In this document: positions 57,568 through 64,000 of the stretch, piece after piece | Layout of the letters: each line of letters opens with the position of its first letter | How positions within the stretch are numbered: the stretch's first letter is position 1 | Source: Betaproteobacteria bacterium GR16-43 | Lineage (GTDB): Bacteria; Pseudomonadota; Gammaproteobacteria; Burkholderiales; Usitatibacteraceae | Assembly: GCA_001953215.1 (NCBI GenBank) | Contig: CP019169.1 | Coordinates: 1,984,001-2,048,000, forward strand | Direction of reading: 5' to 3' | Length of the DNA stretch: 64,000 bases | Notes under the pieces: model-generated | Seen by the model: only the letters and a program-made list of their open reading frames with translations | Told to the model about the DNA's origin: nothing | Databases searched by the model: none | Position numbers and translations under genes: made by a program

Positions 57568-58341
57568 TTACTGGATTGTCCGCTGCAGGGCCGACGCGAA
57601 CCGACGCAGGTCCGCCGGGTCCACGTCCGAGATCGCCGCGTATCGCAGCCCGCCCGCGGCCCACGTGGCCACCCCGAATCCCCGCAGCGATTCGACGTGC
57701 GCGGCTTCCCCGTTCCGCCCGTCGTGTCGCCAGACGTAGAGGTCCACGGGATGGTTGCGGATCCGGTACACGATCACGGCCGCCTGCCGGCCGCCGACGT
57801 GGTCGAGCCGGCCACCCAGCAGCGTGAATCCCTCGGCGGCCAGGTCGGGTACCGGCGGCGCGAAATCGAGCTTGCCCTGGAACCAGGGCCGCACCTGGTG
57901 CTGGTCGGAAGCGGCGACCTGGACGAGGCGCTCGTGGCGTCCCTCGGCGAGCGCGAAGGCCGCCACATGGCTCGCGACGACTTGCTGCGTCGCGGGCTCG
58001 AAGTCCGGAGGCTGGAGGAGCGCGACGGTGGCGAACGCCGCGAGCAAGGCCGTGGCGCCCGCGAGCCCGATCGCCTGCCACCACGTGGGCCCGCGGCGTT
58101 GCCGATTCGGCGACCGGCTCTCGCGAAGCACTGCGGTGCGGACGGCGGCCTCCACGGCGGGTGGCATCTTGTCGCGCGGCGCGGCGAAGCGGATCGCCGT
58201 GCGCAGGCGCCCGCGTTCCTCGCGCGCCGCTTCGCAGGCCGGGCATTGCGGGAAGTGCGCGGCGATCTCCTCGCGCGTGGCGGGATCGAGCTCGTCATCG
58301 AGCCAGGCGTCGAGCAACTGGCGCGCGCGCGTGCAGCTCAT
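57568..58341 (-). CDS. Anti-sigma factor with zinc-binding ZAS domain
   Basis: A 257-residue single-span membrane protein. The N-terminal ZAS motif is HFPQCPAC (His29, Cys33, Cys36; HX3CX2C), which clamps ECF sigma factors. One membrane helix follows at about residues 85-107 (WWQAIGLAGATALLAAFATV), and then a periplasmic domain of about 145 residues ending in a LRRFASALQRTIQ helix. Its ATG overlaps the sigma gene stop by four bases. Redox-sensitive release through the zinc site is known in some relatives but is not shown here. Confidence 0.9.
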   Translation of the reverse strand: MSCTRARQLLDAWLDDELDPATREEIAAHFPQCPACEAAREERGRLRTAIRFAAPRDKMPPAVEAAVRTAVLRESRSPNRQRRGPTWWQAIGLAGATALLAAFATVALLQPPDFEPATQQVVASHVAAFALAEGRHERLVQVAASDQHQVRPWFQGKLDFAPPVPDLAAEGFTLLGGRLDHVGGRQAAVIVYRIRNHPVDLYVWRHDGRNGEAAHVESLRGFGVATWAAGGLRYAAISDVDPADLRRFASALQRTIQ

Positions 58342-58874
58342 CCGGGCCTCCGGCGTTCGTCGGCGCGCAGGCGGACGGCGAGCAGGTCCCGGCCTCGCGA
58401 CAGGCGCGACATGACGGTCCCGATGGGCACTTTCACGATGGCGCTGATCTCCTTGTACGAAAGCTCTTCGAGCTCGCGCAACAACACGACTTCGCGGAAT
58501 TCGGCCGGAAGGCGCGCGATCTCGGCGCGCAGCCATCGGGCGTCGGAGGCGCGCACGGCGCTGTCCTCCGGATTCTCGGGCGTGCCGGCTTCCGGCGCGC
58601 TGTGCATTTCCTCGTCGAAGGCTTCCTCGCGCCCGTGGCGCTTGCGCTCGCGCAACGCGTCGATGCAGGCGTTGCGCACGACGGCCAGGAACCACGCCTT
58701 GGCACTCGGCCCGGTGCGCGACTCGAACGCGCGCAACGCCTTCACGCACGCCTCCTGCACGGCATCCTGCGCGGCCGCGTCGTTGCCCAGGTGCCAGCGC
58801 GCAAGGCGCCACGCGGCGTCGAGGTGCGCGAGCACCGCCGCCTCGAAGCGTGCGAGCGTGGAATCGTCGTTCAT
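58338..58874 (-). CDS. ECF-family RNA polymerase sigma factor
   Basis: A 178-residue sigma-70-like protein. Region 2 is present (AAQDAVQEACVKALRAFES, AWFLAVVRNACIDALRERKR), as is region 4 (LPAEFREVVLLRELEELSYK, EISAIVKVPIGTVMSRLSRG). Between them is an acidic linker with EEMHSAPEAGTPENPED. It is followed by and overlaps the anti-sigma gene. A GGGAAT-17-CGTCTA promoter lies immediately upstream on the same strand, suggesting autoregulation, and a matching one faces the divergent metallophosphatase gene. Confidence 0.93.
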   Translation of the reverse strand: MNDDSTLARFEAAVLAHLDAAWRLARWHLGNDAAAQDAVQEACVKALRAFESRTGPSAKAWFLAVVRNACIDALRERKRHGREEAFDEEMHSAPEAGTPENPEDSAVRASDARWLRAEIARLPAEFREVVLLRELEELSYKEISAIVKVPIGTVMSRLSRGRDLLAVRLRADERRRPG

Positions 58875-58885
58875 GGCGCATCGGG

Positions 58886-58914
58886 TAGACGAACGAGCCC
58901 CCGAGTTTATTCCC
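58886..58914 (-). promoter_or_regulatory. Putative ECF-type promoter of the sigma/anti-sigma operon
   Basis: Read on the minus strand, GGGAAT (58909-58914) and CGTCTA (58886-58891) are separated by 17 bases and end 11 bases before the sigma-factor ATG. The extended sequences GGGAATAAA and GTTCGTCT match the divergent promoter on the plus strand. Confidence 0.75.
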
Positions 58915-58924
58915 GGGACCTTGC

Positions 58925-58953
58925 GGGAATAGAACGGCGCGCCGGTTCGTCTC
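58925..58953 (+). promoter_or_regulatory. Putative ECF-type promoter of the metallophosphatase/cupredoxin operon
   Basis: GGGAAT (58925-58930) and CGTCTC (58948-58953) are separated by 17 bases, 29 bases before the ATG of the metallophosphatase. GGGAATA and GTTCGTCT are shared with the promoter of the sigma gene on the other strand. Confidence 0.75.
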
Positions 58954-58982
58954 CAGGGAACCCAACCACCGGAGGAGCAGCC

Positions 58983-59870
58983 ATGGACGGAATCGATCGA
59001 CGTGAATTCATCAAGCTCGCGGGCTTCGGCGGCCTCGTGTTCGCTTCGGGCCTGCCGGGCTGCGCGCACCTGGCGGGGCCGGGCGGGGGCGACTTCCATT
59101 TCCTCCAGCTCTCCGACCTGCACTGGGGCTACAACATTGCCTCGGTGAACCCGGACTTCGCCGGCACGCTGCCGAAAGCCATCGCGGCGGTGAACAGCCT
59201 CGACCAGAAGCCCGACTTCGTGGTCTTCACCGGCGACCTCACGCAGACCACGGACGATCCGAAGCTGCGCCGCGCGCGCATGCAGCAGGTGCGCGAGATG
59301 ACCTCGAAGTTGAACGTGCCGAAGGTCTGGTACTTCGCCGGCGAGCACGACGCCGCGCTCGATCGCGGCGAAGCGTACCAGGAGACGTTCGGCGAGACGC
59401 TGCGCTACACCTTCGACCACAAGGGCATCCACTTCATCGTGCTCGACAACACGTCGGACCCGGCGCCGATCCTCGGCGAGAAGCAGCTCGAGTGGTTGCG
59501 GGCCGATCTCGCGAAGCTGTCGCGCGACCAGCCGATCGTGGTGCTCACGCACCGCCCGCTTTTCTCGATGTACCCGCAATGGGACTGGGCGACGCGCGAC
59601 GGGCAGGCGGCCATCGACCTGCTGATGCCGTTTCCCAACGTCACGGTGTTCTACGGCCACGTGCACCACGAGAACCACCACAGGACCTCGCACATCGCGC
59701 ACCACTCCGCGCTCTCGCTCATGTTCCCGCTGGCACCCGTGGGCACGGTGGAGAAGAAGACGCAGGTGCCGTGGAATGCGGCCGCGCCCTACAAGGGCCT
59801 GGGCTACCGGGATGTCGGTGCCGGCCCGCGGCGCGAAGCGACGCCGCTCGAAATTCCCGTCAAGGCCTGA
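58983..59870 (+). CDS. Tat-exported metallophosphatase (calcineurin-like phosphoesterase)
   Basis: A 295-residue protein with a twin-arginine signal (DRREFIKLAGFGG) and a GCAHL segment that may act as a lipobox. Metallophosphatase motifs are LSDLHWG, FTGDLTQ, GEHDAA (usual GNHD), LTHRPLF and YGHVHHENHH. Such enzymes use a di-metal centre to cleave phosphoesters. GGAGGAG at 58971-58977 fixes ATG 58983. The CuA cupredoxin gene follows two bases after the stop. The promoter matches that of the divergent ECF sigma gene. Confidence 0.87.
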   Translation: MDGIDRREFIKLAGFGGLVFASGLPGCAHLAGPGGGDFHFLQLSDLHWGYNIASVNPDFAGTLPKAIAAVNSLDQKPDFVVFTGDLTQTTDDPKLRRARMQQVREMTSKLNVPKVWYFAGEHDAALDRGEAYQETFGETLRYTFDHKGIHFIVLDNTSDPAPILGEKQLEWLRADLAKLSRDQPIVVLTHRPLFSMYPQWDWATRDGQAAIDLLMPFPNVTVFYGHVHHENHHRTSHIAHHSALSLMFPLAPVGTVEKKTQVPWNAAAPYKGLGYRDVGAGPRREATPLEIPVKA

Positions 59871-59872
59871 GC

Positions 59873-60226
59873 GTGGAACGCCGTCATTTCCTGCGCGCTT
59901 CGGTCGGTTTCGCGTGTTGCGCGGCGGGCGTCGAAGTCGTGGCGCTGGCGGCGCCGCGGCGCATTGCCGTGGAAGCGCGCAAGTTCCAGTTCACGCCGTC
60001 GGAGATCACCGTGCGCAAGGGCGAGACCGTGACCTTCGTGCTGACGTCCGTCGACTTCCCGCATGGCTTCAGCCTGCCGGACTTCGGCGTACGAAAGGAC
60101 TTGATTCCGGGGATGGTGCTGGAGGTGACGATCACGCCCGCGAACGCGGGGCGCTTCCACTATCTGTGCGACAACTTCTGTGGAGACGGCCACGACCGGA
60201 TGAGCGGCATCCTGGTCGTGGCCTGA
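59873..60226 (+). CDS. Tat-exported CuA-type cupredoxin
   Basis: A 117-residue protein beginning with a twin-arginine-type signal (ERRHFLRASVGFACCAAG). The mature cupredoxin fold has PHGFSLPDFGV with His64 and the CuA loop CDNFCGDGHDRM, giving Cys99, Cys103, His107 and Met110 (CX3CX3HX2M). This is the full CuA ligand set known from cytochrome oxidase subunit II and nitrous oxide reductase, here in a free-standing periplasmic domain. The start is GTG 59873. It is probably co-transcribed with the metallophosphatase from the ECF-type promoter. An electron-carrier or copper-delivery role is inference. Confidence 0.87.
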   Translation: MERRHFLRASVGFACCAAGVEVVALAAPRRIAVEARKFQFTPSEITVRKGETVTFVLTSVDFPHGFSLPDFGVRKDLIPGMVLEVTITPANAGRFHYLCDNFCGDGHDRMSGILVVA

Positions 60227-60232
60227 GGAAGG

Positions 60233-60622
60233 TTACTTGGCGTACGAAGCGGCGAGCAGGTTGGCGTTCTGGGCGCCTTCGCAATCGGCGACCACGACCT
60301 TGCACTCGCTGCAATCCTTCAGCGCGTTGGCGATGGCTTCGGCCTTGGTGCGGCCCGTGCCGGTGCTGGAGAAGCGCCAGGACGCGGCATACGCACCGCA
60401 GTATTCGTAGCGAACGGCGACCTTGCAGGAGTGGTGGCCCGTCTCGACGCACTTGCCGAGGGCGATCCGGCCGGCTTCGAACTTGGAATCGCGGCCCGAC
60501 GACGCGCCATAGGCGGTCAGGTCCTGGTCTTCGTCGACGGCGATGGCGCCGGCGGCAAGCGCCTGCCACGGGAATGCGAGGCAAAGGGTGGTGACGGCGG
60601 CGATGCGTTGGATGTTCTTCAT
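60233..60622 (-). CDS. Secreted DUF4189 family protein
   Basis: A 129-residue protein with a Sec signal ending LAFPWQALA. The mature part fits DUF4189: GAIAVDEDQDLTAYGASSG, EAGRIALGKC, CKVAVRYEYCGAYAASW, and a second half AEAIANALKDCSECKVVVAD. Six cysteines could form disulphides. The function is unknown; members are small periplasmic or secreted proteins. It is convergent with the cupredoxin gene. The 149 bases upstream (60623-60771) hold no feature I can support. Confidence 0.82.
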   Translation of the reverse strand: MKNIQRIAAVTTLCLAFPWQALAAGAIAVDEDQDLTAYGASSGRDSKFEAGRIALGKCVETGHHSCKVAVRYEYCGAYAASWRFSSTGTGRTKAEAIANALKDCSECKVVVADCEGAQNANLLAASYAK

Positions 60623-60771
60623 TTTTTGGGCCCCCTGATGGATGTGGCGTTGGCGATTCGTGCCAGGCCACTATGCGACGCCCGTCCCGACGCGCCTGTG
60701 GGATACGTCACTCCGGGGGGAGGCCCCAGATTACGACTGTAGGACGGGTTGTAGCTTGGGGGCGCGCGCCG

Positions 60772-62604
60772 CTAGAAGGGATACAGCGCCTTCAGCGCCT
60801 GGTAGCGGGCGAGGAGCTCGGGGGGGACCCGGTCCTGGGCCAGCTTCTCCTCGACCATCTCCATGTGCAGCTTCATCTCGCCGGACCATTGGTCCTTCGT
60901 GATGGCCGTGGCGTCGGCGAACTTCGCCTCGCCGAAACCCTCGAGGCCTTTCCAGTCGAGGTCCGCGTACGCCGGCACGTTGCCCAGCGGCGTGGACTGC
61001 GCGTTCGCCCGGCCTTCGACGCGCCCGACGATCCACTTCAGCACGCGCATGTTCTCGCCGTAGCCCGGCCAGATGAACTTGCCGTTCGCGTCCTTGCGGA
61101 ACCAGTTCACGAGGTAGATCTTCGGAAGCTGGTTGGCCTTCTTGCCGAACGAGAGCCAGTGGCGGAAGTAGTCGGTGATGTTGTAGCCGCAGAAGGCGAT
61201 CATCGCGAACGGGTCGCGGCGCACGACGCCCACCTGGCCCACGATGGCCGCGGTGGTCTCGGAGCCGAGCGTGGAGGCCATGTAGACGCCTTCCACCCAG
61301 TCGCGCGCCTCGGTGACGAGGGGCACGGTGGTGGAGCGGCGGCCGCCGAAGATGAACGCATCGATCGGCACGCCGGCGGGGTCATCCCACTTCGGGTCGA
61401 TCGACGGGCACTGCGAGGCCGAGACCGTGAAGCGTGCGTTCGGGTGCGCGGCGGGGCGGCCGGCTTCGGGCGTCCAGTCCTTGCCGGTCCAGTCGATGAG
61501 CTTCGCGGGCGCGACCTTGGTCATGCCTTCCCACCACACGTCGCCTTCGGGCGTGAGCGCCACGTTGGTGAAGATGGTGTTGCCCTGGATCGTGGCCATG
61601 CAATTCGGGTTCGTCTCCATCGACGTACCCGGCGCAACGCCGAAGAAGCCGGCTTCGGGGTTGATCGCGCGCAGCCTTCCGTCCGCGCCCGGCTTGATCC
61701 ACGCGATGTCGTCGCCGACCGTGGTGATCTTCCAGCCCTTGAACGCGGGCGGCGGGATCAGCATCGCGAAGTTGGTCTTGCCGCAGGCGCTCGGGAACGC
61801 GGCGGTGACGTAGTGCTTCTTCCCTTCCGGGGATTCGACGCCGAGGATCAGCATGTGCTCGGCGAGCCAGCCCTGCTCGCGGCCCATGACCGAGGCGATG
61901 CGCAGCGCGAAGCACTTCTTGCCCAGCAGCGCGTTGCCGCCGTAGCCCGAACCGAAGGACCAGATCTCCTTCGTCTCCGGGAAATGCACGATGTACTTGT
62001 GGTCCTTGTTGCAGGGCCAGGTGACGTCCTTCTGACCCGGGGCCAGCGGCGCGCCGACCGAATGCAGCGCGGGAACGAATTCGCCGTTGTCGCCCAGCAC
62101 GTCGAGCACCTTGCGGCCCATGCGCGTCATGAGCTTCATGTTGACCGCGACATAAGGAGAGTCGGAGAGCTCCACGCCGATGTGCGCGATGGGCGAGCCG
62201 AGCGGGCCCATGCTGAACGGCACCACATACATCGTGCGGCCGCGCATCGAACCGTCGAAGAGTTTCGCCAGCGTGGCGCGCATTTCCGCGGGGTCGACCC
62301 AGTTGTTCGTGGGGCCGGCGTCGTCCTTGCTCTTCGAGCAGATGAAGGTGCGGTCTTCGACGCGCGCGACATCCGAGGGATCGGACCACGCGAGATAGGA
62401 ATTGGGCCGCAGCTTGTCGTTCAGGCGCCGGAACGTTCCGCTCTCCACGAGCTCGCCGCACAGGCGGTCGTACTCCTCGTCCGAGCCATCGCACCAGTAC
62501 ACACGATCCGGTTTGGTGAGGGCGGCGACCTGCTCCACCCAGTCCAGCAGTTTGCGATTTCGAGTCGGGGGATCGTGCGGAACGGGCGCGGCTTGGGCGT
62601 GCAT
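60772..62604 (-). CDS. pckG: Phosphoenolpyruvate carboxykinase (GTP)
   Basis: PckG converts oxaloacetate to phosphoenolpyruvate using GTP, the entry to gluconeogenesis. The 610-residue length and motifs fit the GTP class: [20 protein letters not shown], the P-loop [12 protein letters not shown] with the reactive cysteine, [20 protein letters not shown], and [25 protein letters not shown] upstream of ATG 62604 supports that start; an earlier ATG at 62670 would add an unconserved arginine/proline-rich extension. The downstream gene is DUF4189. Confidence 0.96.
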   Translation of the reverse strand: MHAQAAPVPHDPPTRNRKLLDWVEQVAALTKPDRVYWCDGSDEEYDRLCGELVESGTFRRLNDKLRPNSYLAWSDPSDVARVEDRTFICSKSKDDAGPTNNWVDPAEMRATLAKLFDGSMRGRTMYVVPFSMGPLGSPIAHIGVELSDSPYVAVNMKLMTRMGRKVLDVLGDNGEFVPALHSVGAPLAPGQKDVTWPCNKDHKYIVHFPETKEIWSFGSGYGGNALLGKKCFALRIASVMGREQGWLAEHMLILGVESPEGKKHYVTAAFPSACGKTNFAMLIPPPAFKGWKITTVGDDIAWIKPGADGRLRAINPEAGFFGVAPGTSMETNPNCMATIQGNTIFTNVALTPEGDVWWEGMTKVAPAKLIDWTGKDWTPEAGRPAAHPNARFTVSASQCPSIDPKWDDPAGVPIDAFIFGGRRSTTVPLVTEARDWVEGVYMASTLGSETTAAIVGQVGVVRRDPFAMIAFCGYNITDYFRHWLSFGKKANQLPKIYLVNWFRKDANGKFIWPGYGENMRVLKWIVGRVEGRANAQSTPLGNVPAYADLDWKGLEGFGEAKFADATAITKDQWSGEMKLHMEMVEEKLAQDRVPPELLARYQALKALYPF

Positions 62605-62795
62605 CTGCGGTCTCTCCGGAGGGCCTGCCCGCGCCGGGCTTGGCGGCGCGAGTCGTTCATCGATCCGCAATTATCCCAGAATCGGCCCTCTTTTTGGTTG
62701 CTTACCAGTTATACCATTCCAGGGAAAACTGTTTCCAAACCAAGGGTTTGCGTTACCTGCACCACGGGAGAGCCGCGGATTTGGAACGCCGCGTT

Positions 62796-64000
62796 CTAAC
62801 GGATCGAGCGCCGCCGCCGCCACGCCGTTCCAGCGAACAGCGCGGCAAGCAGCAGCAGCGCCCACTCCGACAACGTCGGCGCGTCTCGAAGCAGACCCGC
62901 GCCCGCTCCCGGACCGCCCTGGTCCACGATCGTGCCGTTGGCCGCGAGGTCGTCGTCGCCCAGCCCGCCATCGGTGATCGTGAACGTGGCCGTGTTGCCC
63001 ACGAGCGTGGCCGGCAGCACGTACCAATGGGCCGCGGGATTGGTGGGCGTCGGCCCGTACTTCCAGTACAGCGAGCCCGCGGGCAGCGCCGCGGGGTAGC
63101 TGATCGTCATCGTGATCGTCGAGCCCGGCGTGCAACCCGTCGTCGTGAAGTTGAACAGTCCGTGCGGAAAGGTCACTCCGGCCGGCGCCGTGCCTGCGGG
63201 CGGGCTCGCCGGGTTGCCCGTCAGCGGGATGTATTGGCTCACGCCGTAGGTGCACGTCGCGCCGCCGCCGGTGAAGCTGGCCGTGATGGTTCCCGAGCCC
63301 GTGGCCGAAGGCGCCGTGTACGTGTTCGAGACCGTGTTGACGAGCACGCCGTTGGTCGCGCCCGCGCCGTTCAGCGTGAGGAGCGCGTCGTTGGCGCTGG
63401 CATCCTGGATCGTGCCGCCGTTGAGCGAGAGGTTGTTCAGCGTGATGCCGTCGAGATCCACGTCGCCGGGCGCCACCGTATAGCGGAAGAGCAGCGCGCT
63501 CGTGCCGCCACCCGAGACGTAGGTCGCATTGCGCGTTGCCGCGCCCACGGTGAGCGAGAGCACCGGCGTGCCAGTGACAGTGACCGCCTCGTCGTACGTC
63601 ACGGTGAAGTCGAGCTGTTGACCCGCTGTGTACGTGGCGTTGGCCGGAACCGCGACCGAGACTACCTCGGGGACGTTGCCGATTCCGTAGGAGACCGTCC
63701 CGACCCAGGCGCGGCCGGCGGTGGGCACTCCAAAGTTCTGCACGTTGGAACCCAGGAGGAGGGACAGGTTCGCGTCGGACACGTACACGGTGCTCACGGG
63801 CCCCTGCGTGCGGTAGTTGAAGCGCGTGTTGGCGCTCAGGGTGCCGTTGAAATAGAACGCCTGCGTGGCGCCGGCCGCGATGCGCACGCCGGCTGGAAGC
63901 GTGATCGGGAACTGGCTCTGGCCGGCCGGCAGCGTCACCGTGGAGGTTCCGATCGTCGTCCAGGCCCCGGGCGTCTGCTCCGACCCGACATGCGTGCCGG
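62796..64000 (-). CDS. IPTL-CTERM surface/secreted protein, N-terminus beyond the window
   Basis: An open frame from the window edge to a stop at 62796, about 400 C-terminal residues. It ends in an IPTL-CTERM sorting signal: PTLSEW, a hydrophobic helix (ALLLLAALFAGTAW) and RRRR. Before it is a choice-of-anchor-U-like region (YWKYGPTP ... DGGLGDDDLAANGTIVDQGG). Further upstream is an Ig-like repeat (LDFTVTYDEAVTVTGTPVLS, ATYVSGGGTSALLFRYTVAP). Such proteins are exported and processed by an exosortase/archaeosortase-like system in betaproteobacteria. Threonine/serine/glycine richness fits an extracellular protein. Confidence 0.85.
   Translation of the reverse strand, partial: GTHVGSEQTPGAWTTIGTSTVTLPAGQSQFPITLPAGVRIAAGATQAFYFNGTLSANTRFNYRTQGPVSTVYVSDANLSLLLGSNVQNFGVPTAGRAWVGTVSYGIGNVPEVVSVAVPANATYTAGQQLDFTVTYDEAVTVTGTPVLSLTVGAATRNATYVSGGGTSALLFRYTVAPGDVDLDGITLNNLSLNGGTIQDASANDALLTLNGAGATNGVLVNTVSNTYTAPSATGSGTITASFTGGGATCTYGVSQYIPLTGNPASPPAGTAPAGVTFPHGLFNFTTTGCTPGSTITMTISYPAALPAGSLYWKYGPTPTNPAAHWYVLPATLVGNTATFTITDGGLGDDDLAANGTIVDQGGPGAGAGLLRDAPTLSEWALLLLAALFAGTAWRRRRSIR

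Noticed and set aside
62608-62795. Search for a pckG promoter/operator (TGGTATAACTGGTA on the minus strand)
   Set aside because: The AT-rich boxes near 62670 and 62708 have no -35 at a usable distance, and the TGGTA units form a direct rather than inverted repeat; support is too weak to annotate.

Overview
The window is a high-GC chromosomal segment of a betaproteobacterium. The run dapB-carA-carB-greA-yhbY-rlmE-ftsH-folP-glmM, then tpiA-secG-tRNA-Leu-nuoA..N, is the housekeeping order typical of Burkholderiales/Nitrosomonadales-type genomes, and the IPTL-CTERM surface protein at the right edge fits the same class. I saw no transposase, prophage gene or CRISPR array. The family cannot be named from this sequence alone.

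Layout. 1-11306: end of bamE, dapB (lysine), carAB (carbamoyl phosphate), greA, yhbY, rlmE, ftsH, folP and glmM. 11303-15493: a five-gene leftward arsenic operon (arsR, FAD/NAD(P) monooxygenase with a cysteine-rich tail, MFS transporter, thioredoxin-type arsC, aquaporin), placed between glmM and tpiA. 15549-35503: tpiA, secG and tRNA-Leu(GAG), then all 14 complex I genes with a cupin gene between nuoD and nuoE. These run through 4-bp overlaps into a NUDIX hydrolase, glpD and a HAD phosphatase, followed by corA. 35515-40812: a long inverted repeat, then leftward genes for a degenerate hybrid sensor kinase, pgi, a drug/metabolite-type transporter and a small lipoprotein. 40944-47084: a DUF4743 NUDIX enzyme, dadA-threonine ammonia-lyase, a carboxymuconolactone-decarboxylase-like gene, a RidA protein and a HipA-like kinase/DUF3037/unknown operon. 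47089-57523: cytochrome c, a very large CPBP protease with internal duplication, denD-like dehydrogenase, DUF3455 protein, a 47-residue four-cysteine microprotein, a PEP-mutase/isocitrate-lyase-family enzyme, a lone Rieske oxygenase, an M20 peptidase and a SIMPL protein. 57568-60226: an ECF sigma/anti-sigma pair divergent from a Tat-exported metallophosphatase and a CuA-type cupredoxin, with matching ECF-like promoters on the two strands. 60233-64000: a DUF4189 protein, GTP-type PEP carboxykinase and the C-terminal part of an IPTL-CTERM protein.

Genes working together. Complex I and GlpD both feed the quinone pool and appear to be co-transcribed. ArsC and the aquaporin suggest arsenate reduction followed by arsenite efflux by channel, while the flavoenzyme and MFS protein suggest a second route for another arsenical. 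The sigma/anti-sigma pair appears to control itself and the divergent periplasmic metallophosphatase/CuA genes.

Two families of palindromic intergenic elements recur. One carries a GGGTCAGAC core (40405-40473, 53713-53797, remnant 44408-44421). The other is built of GATAAACGCAG or GATGAACACAG-like units (2236-2324, 35515-35726). Several genes have a -10-like hexamer 6-9 bases before the start codon and no Shine-Dalgarno sequence, which suggests leaderless transcripts. No gene-free stretch exceeds 300 bases.
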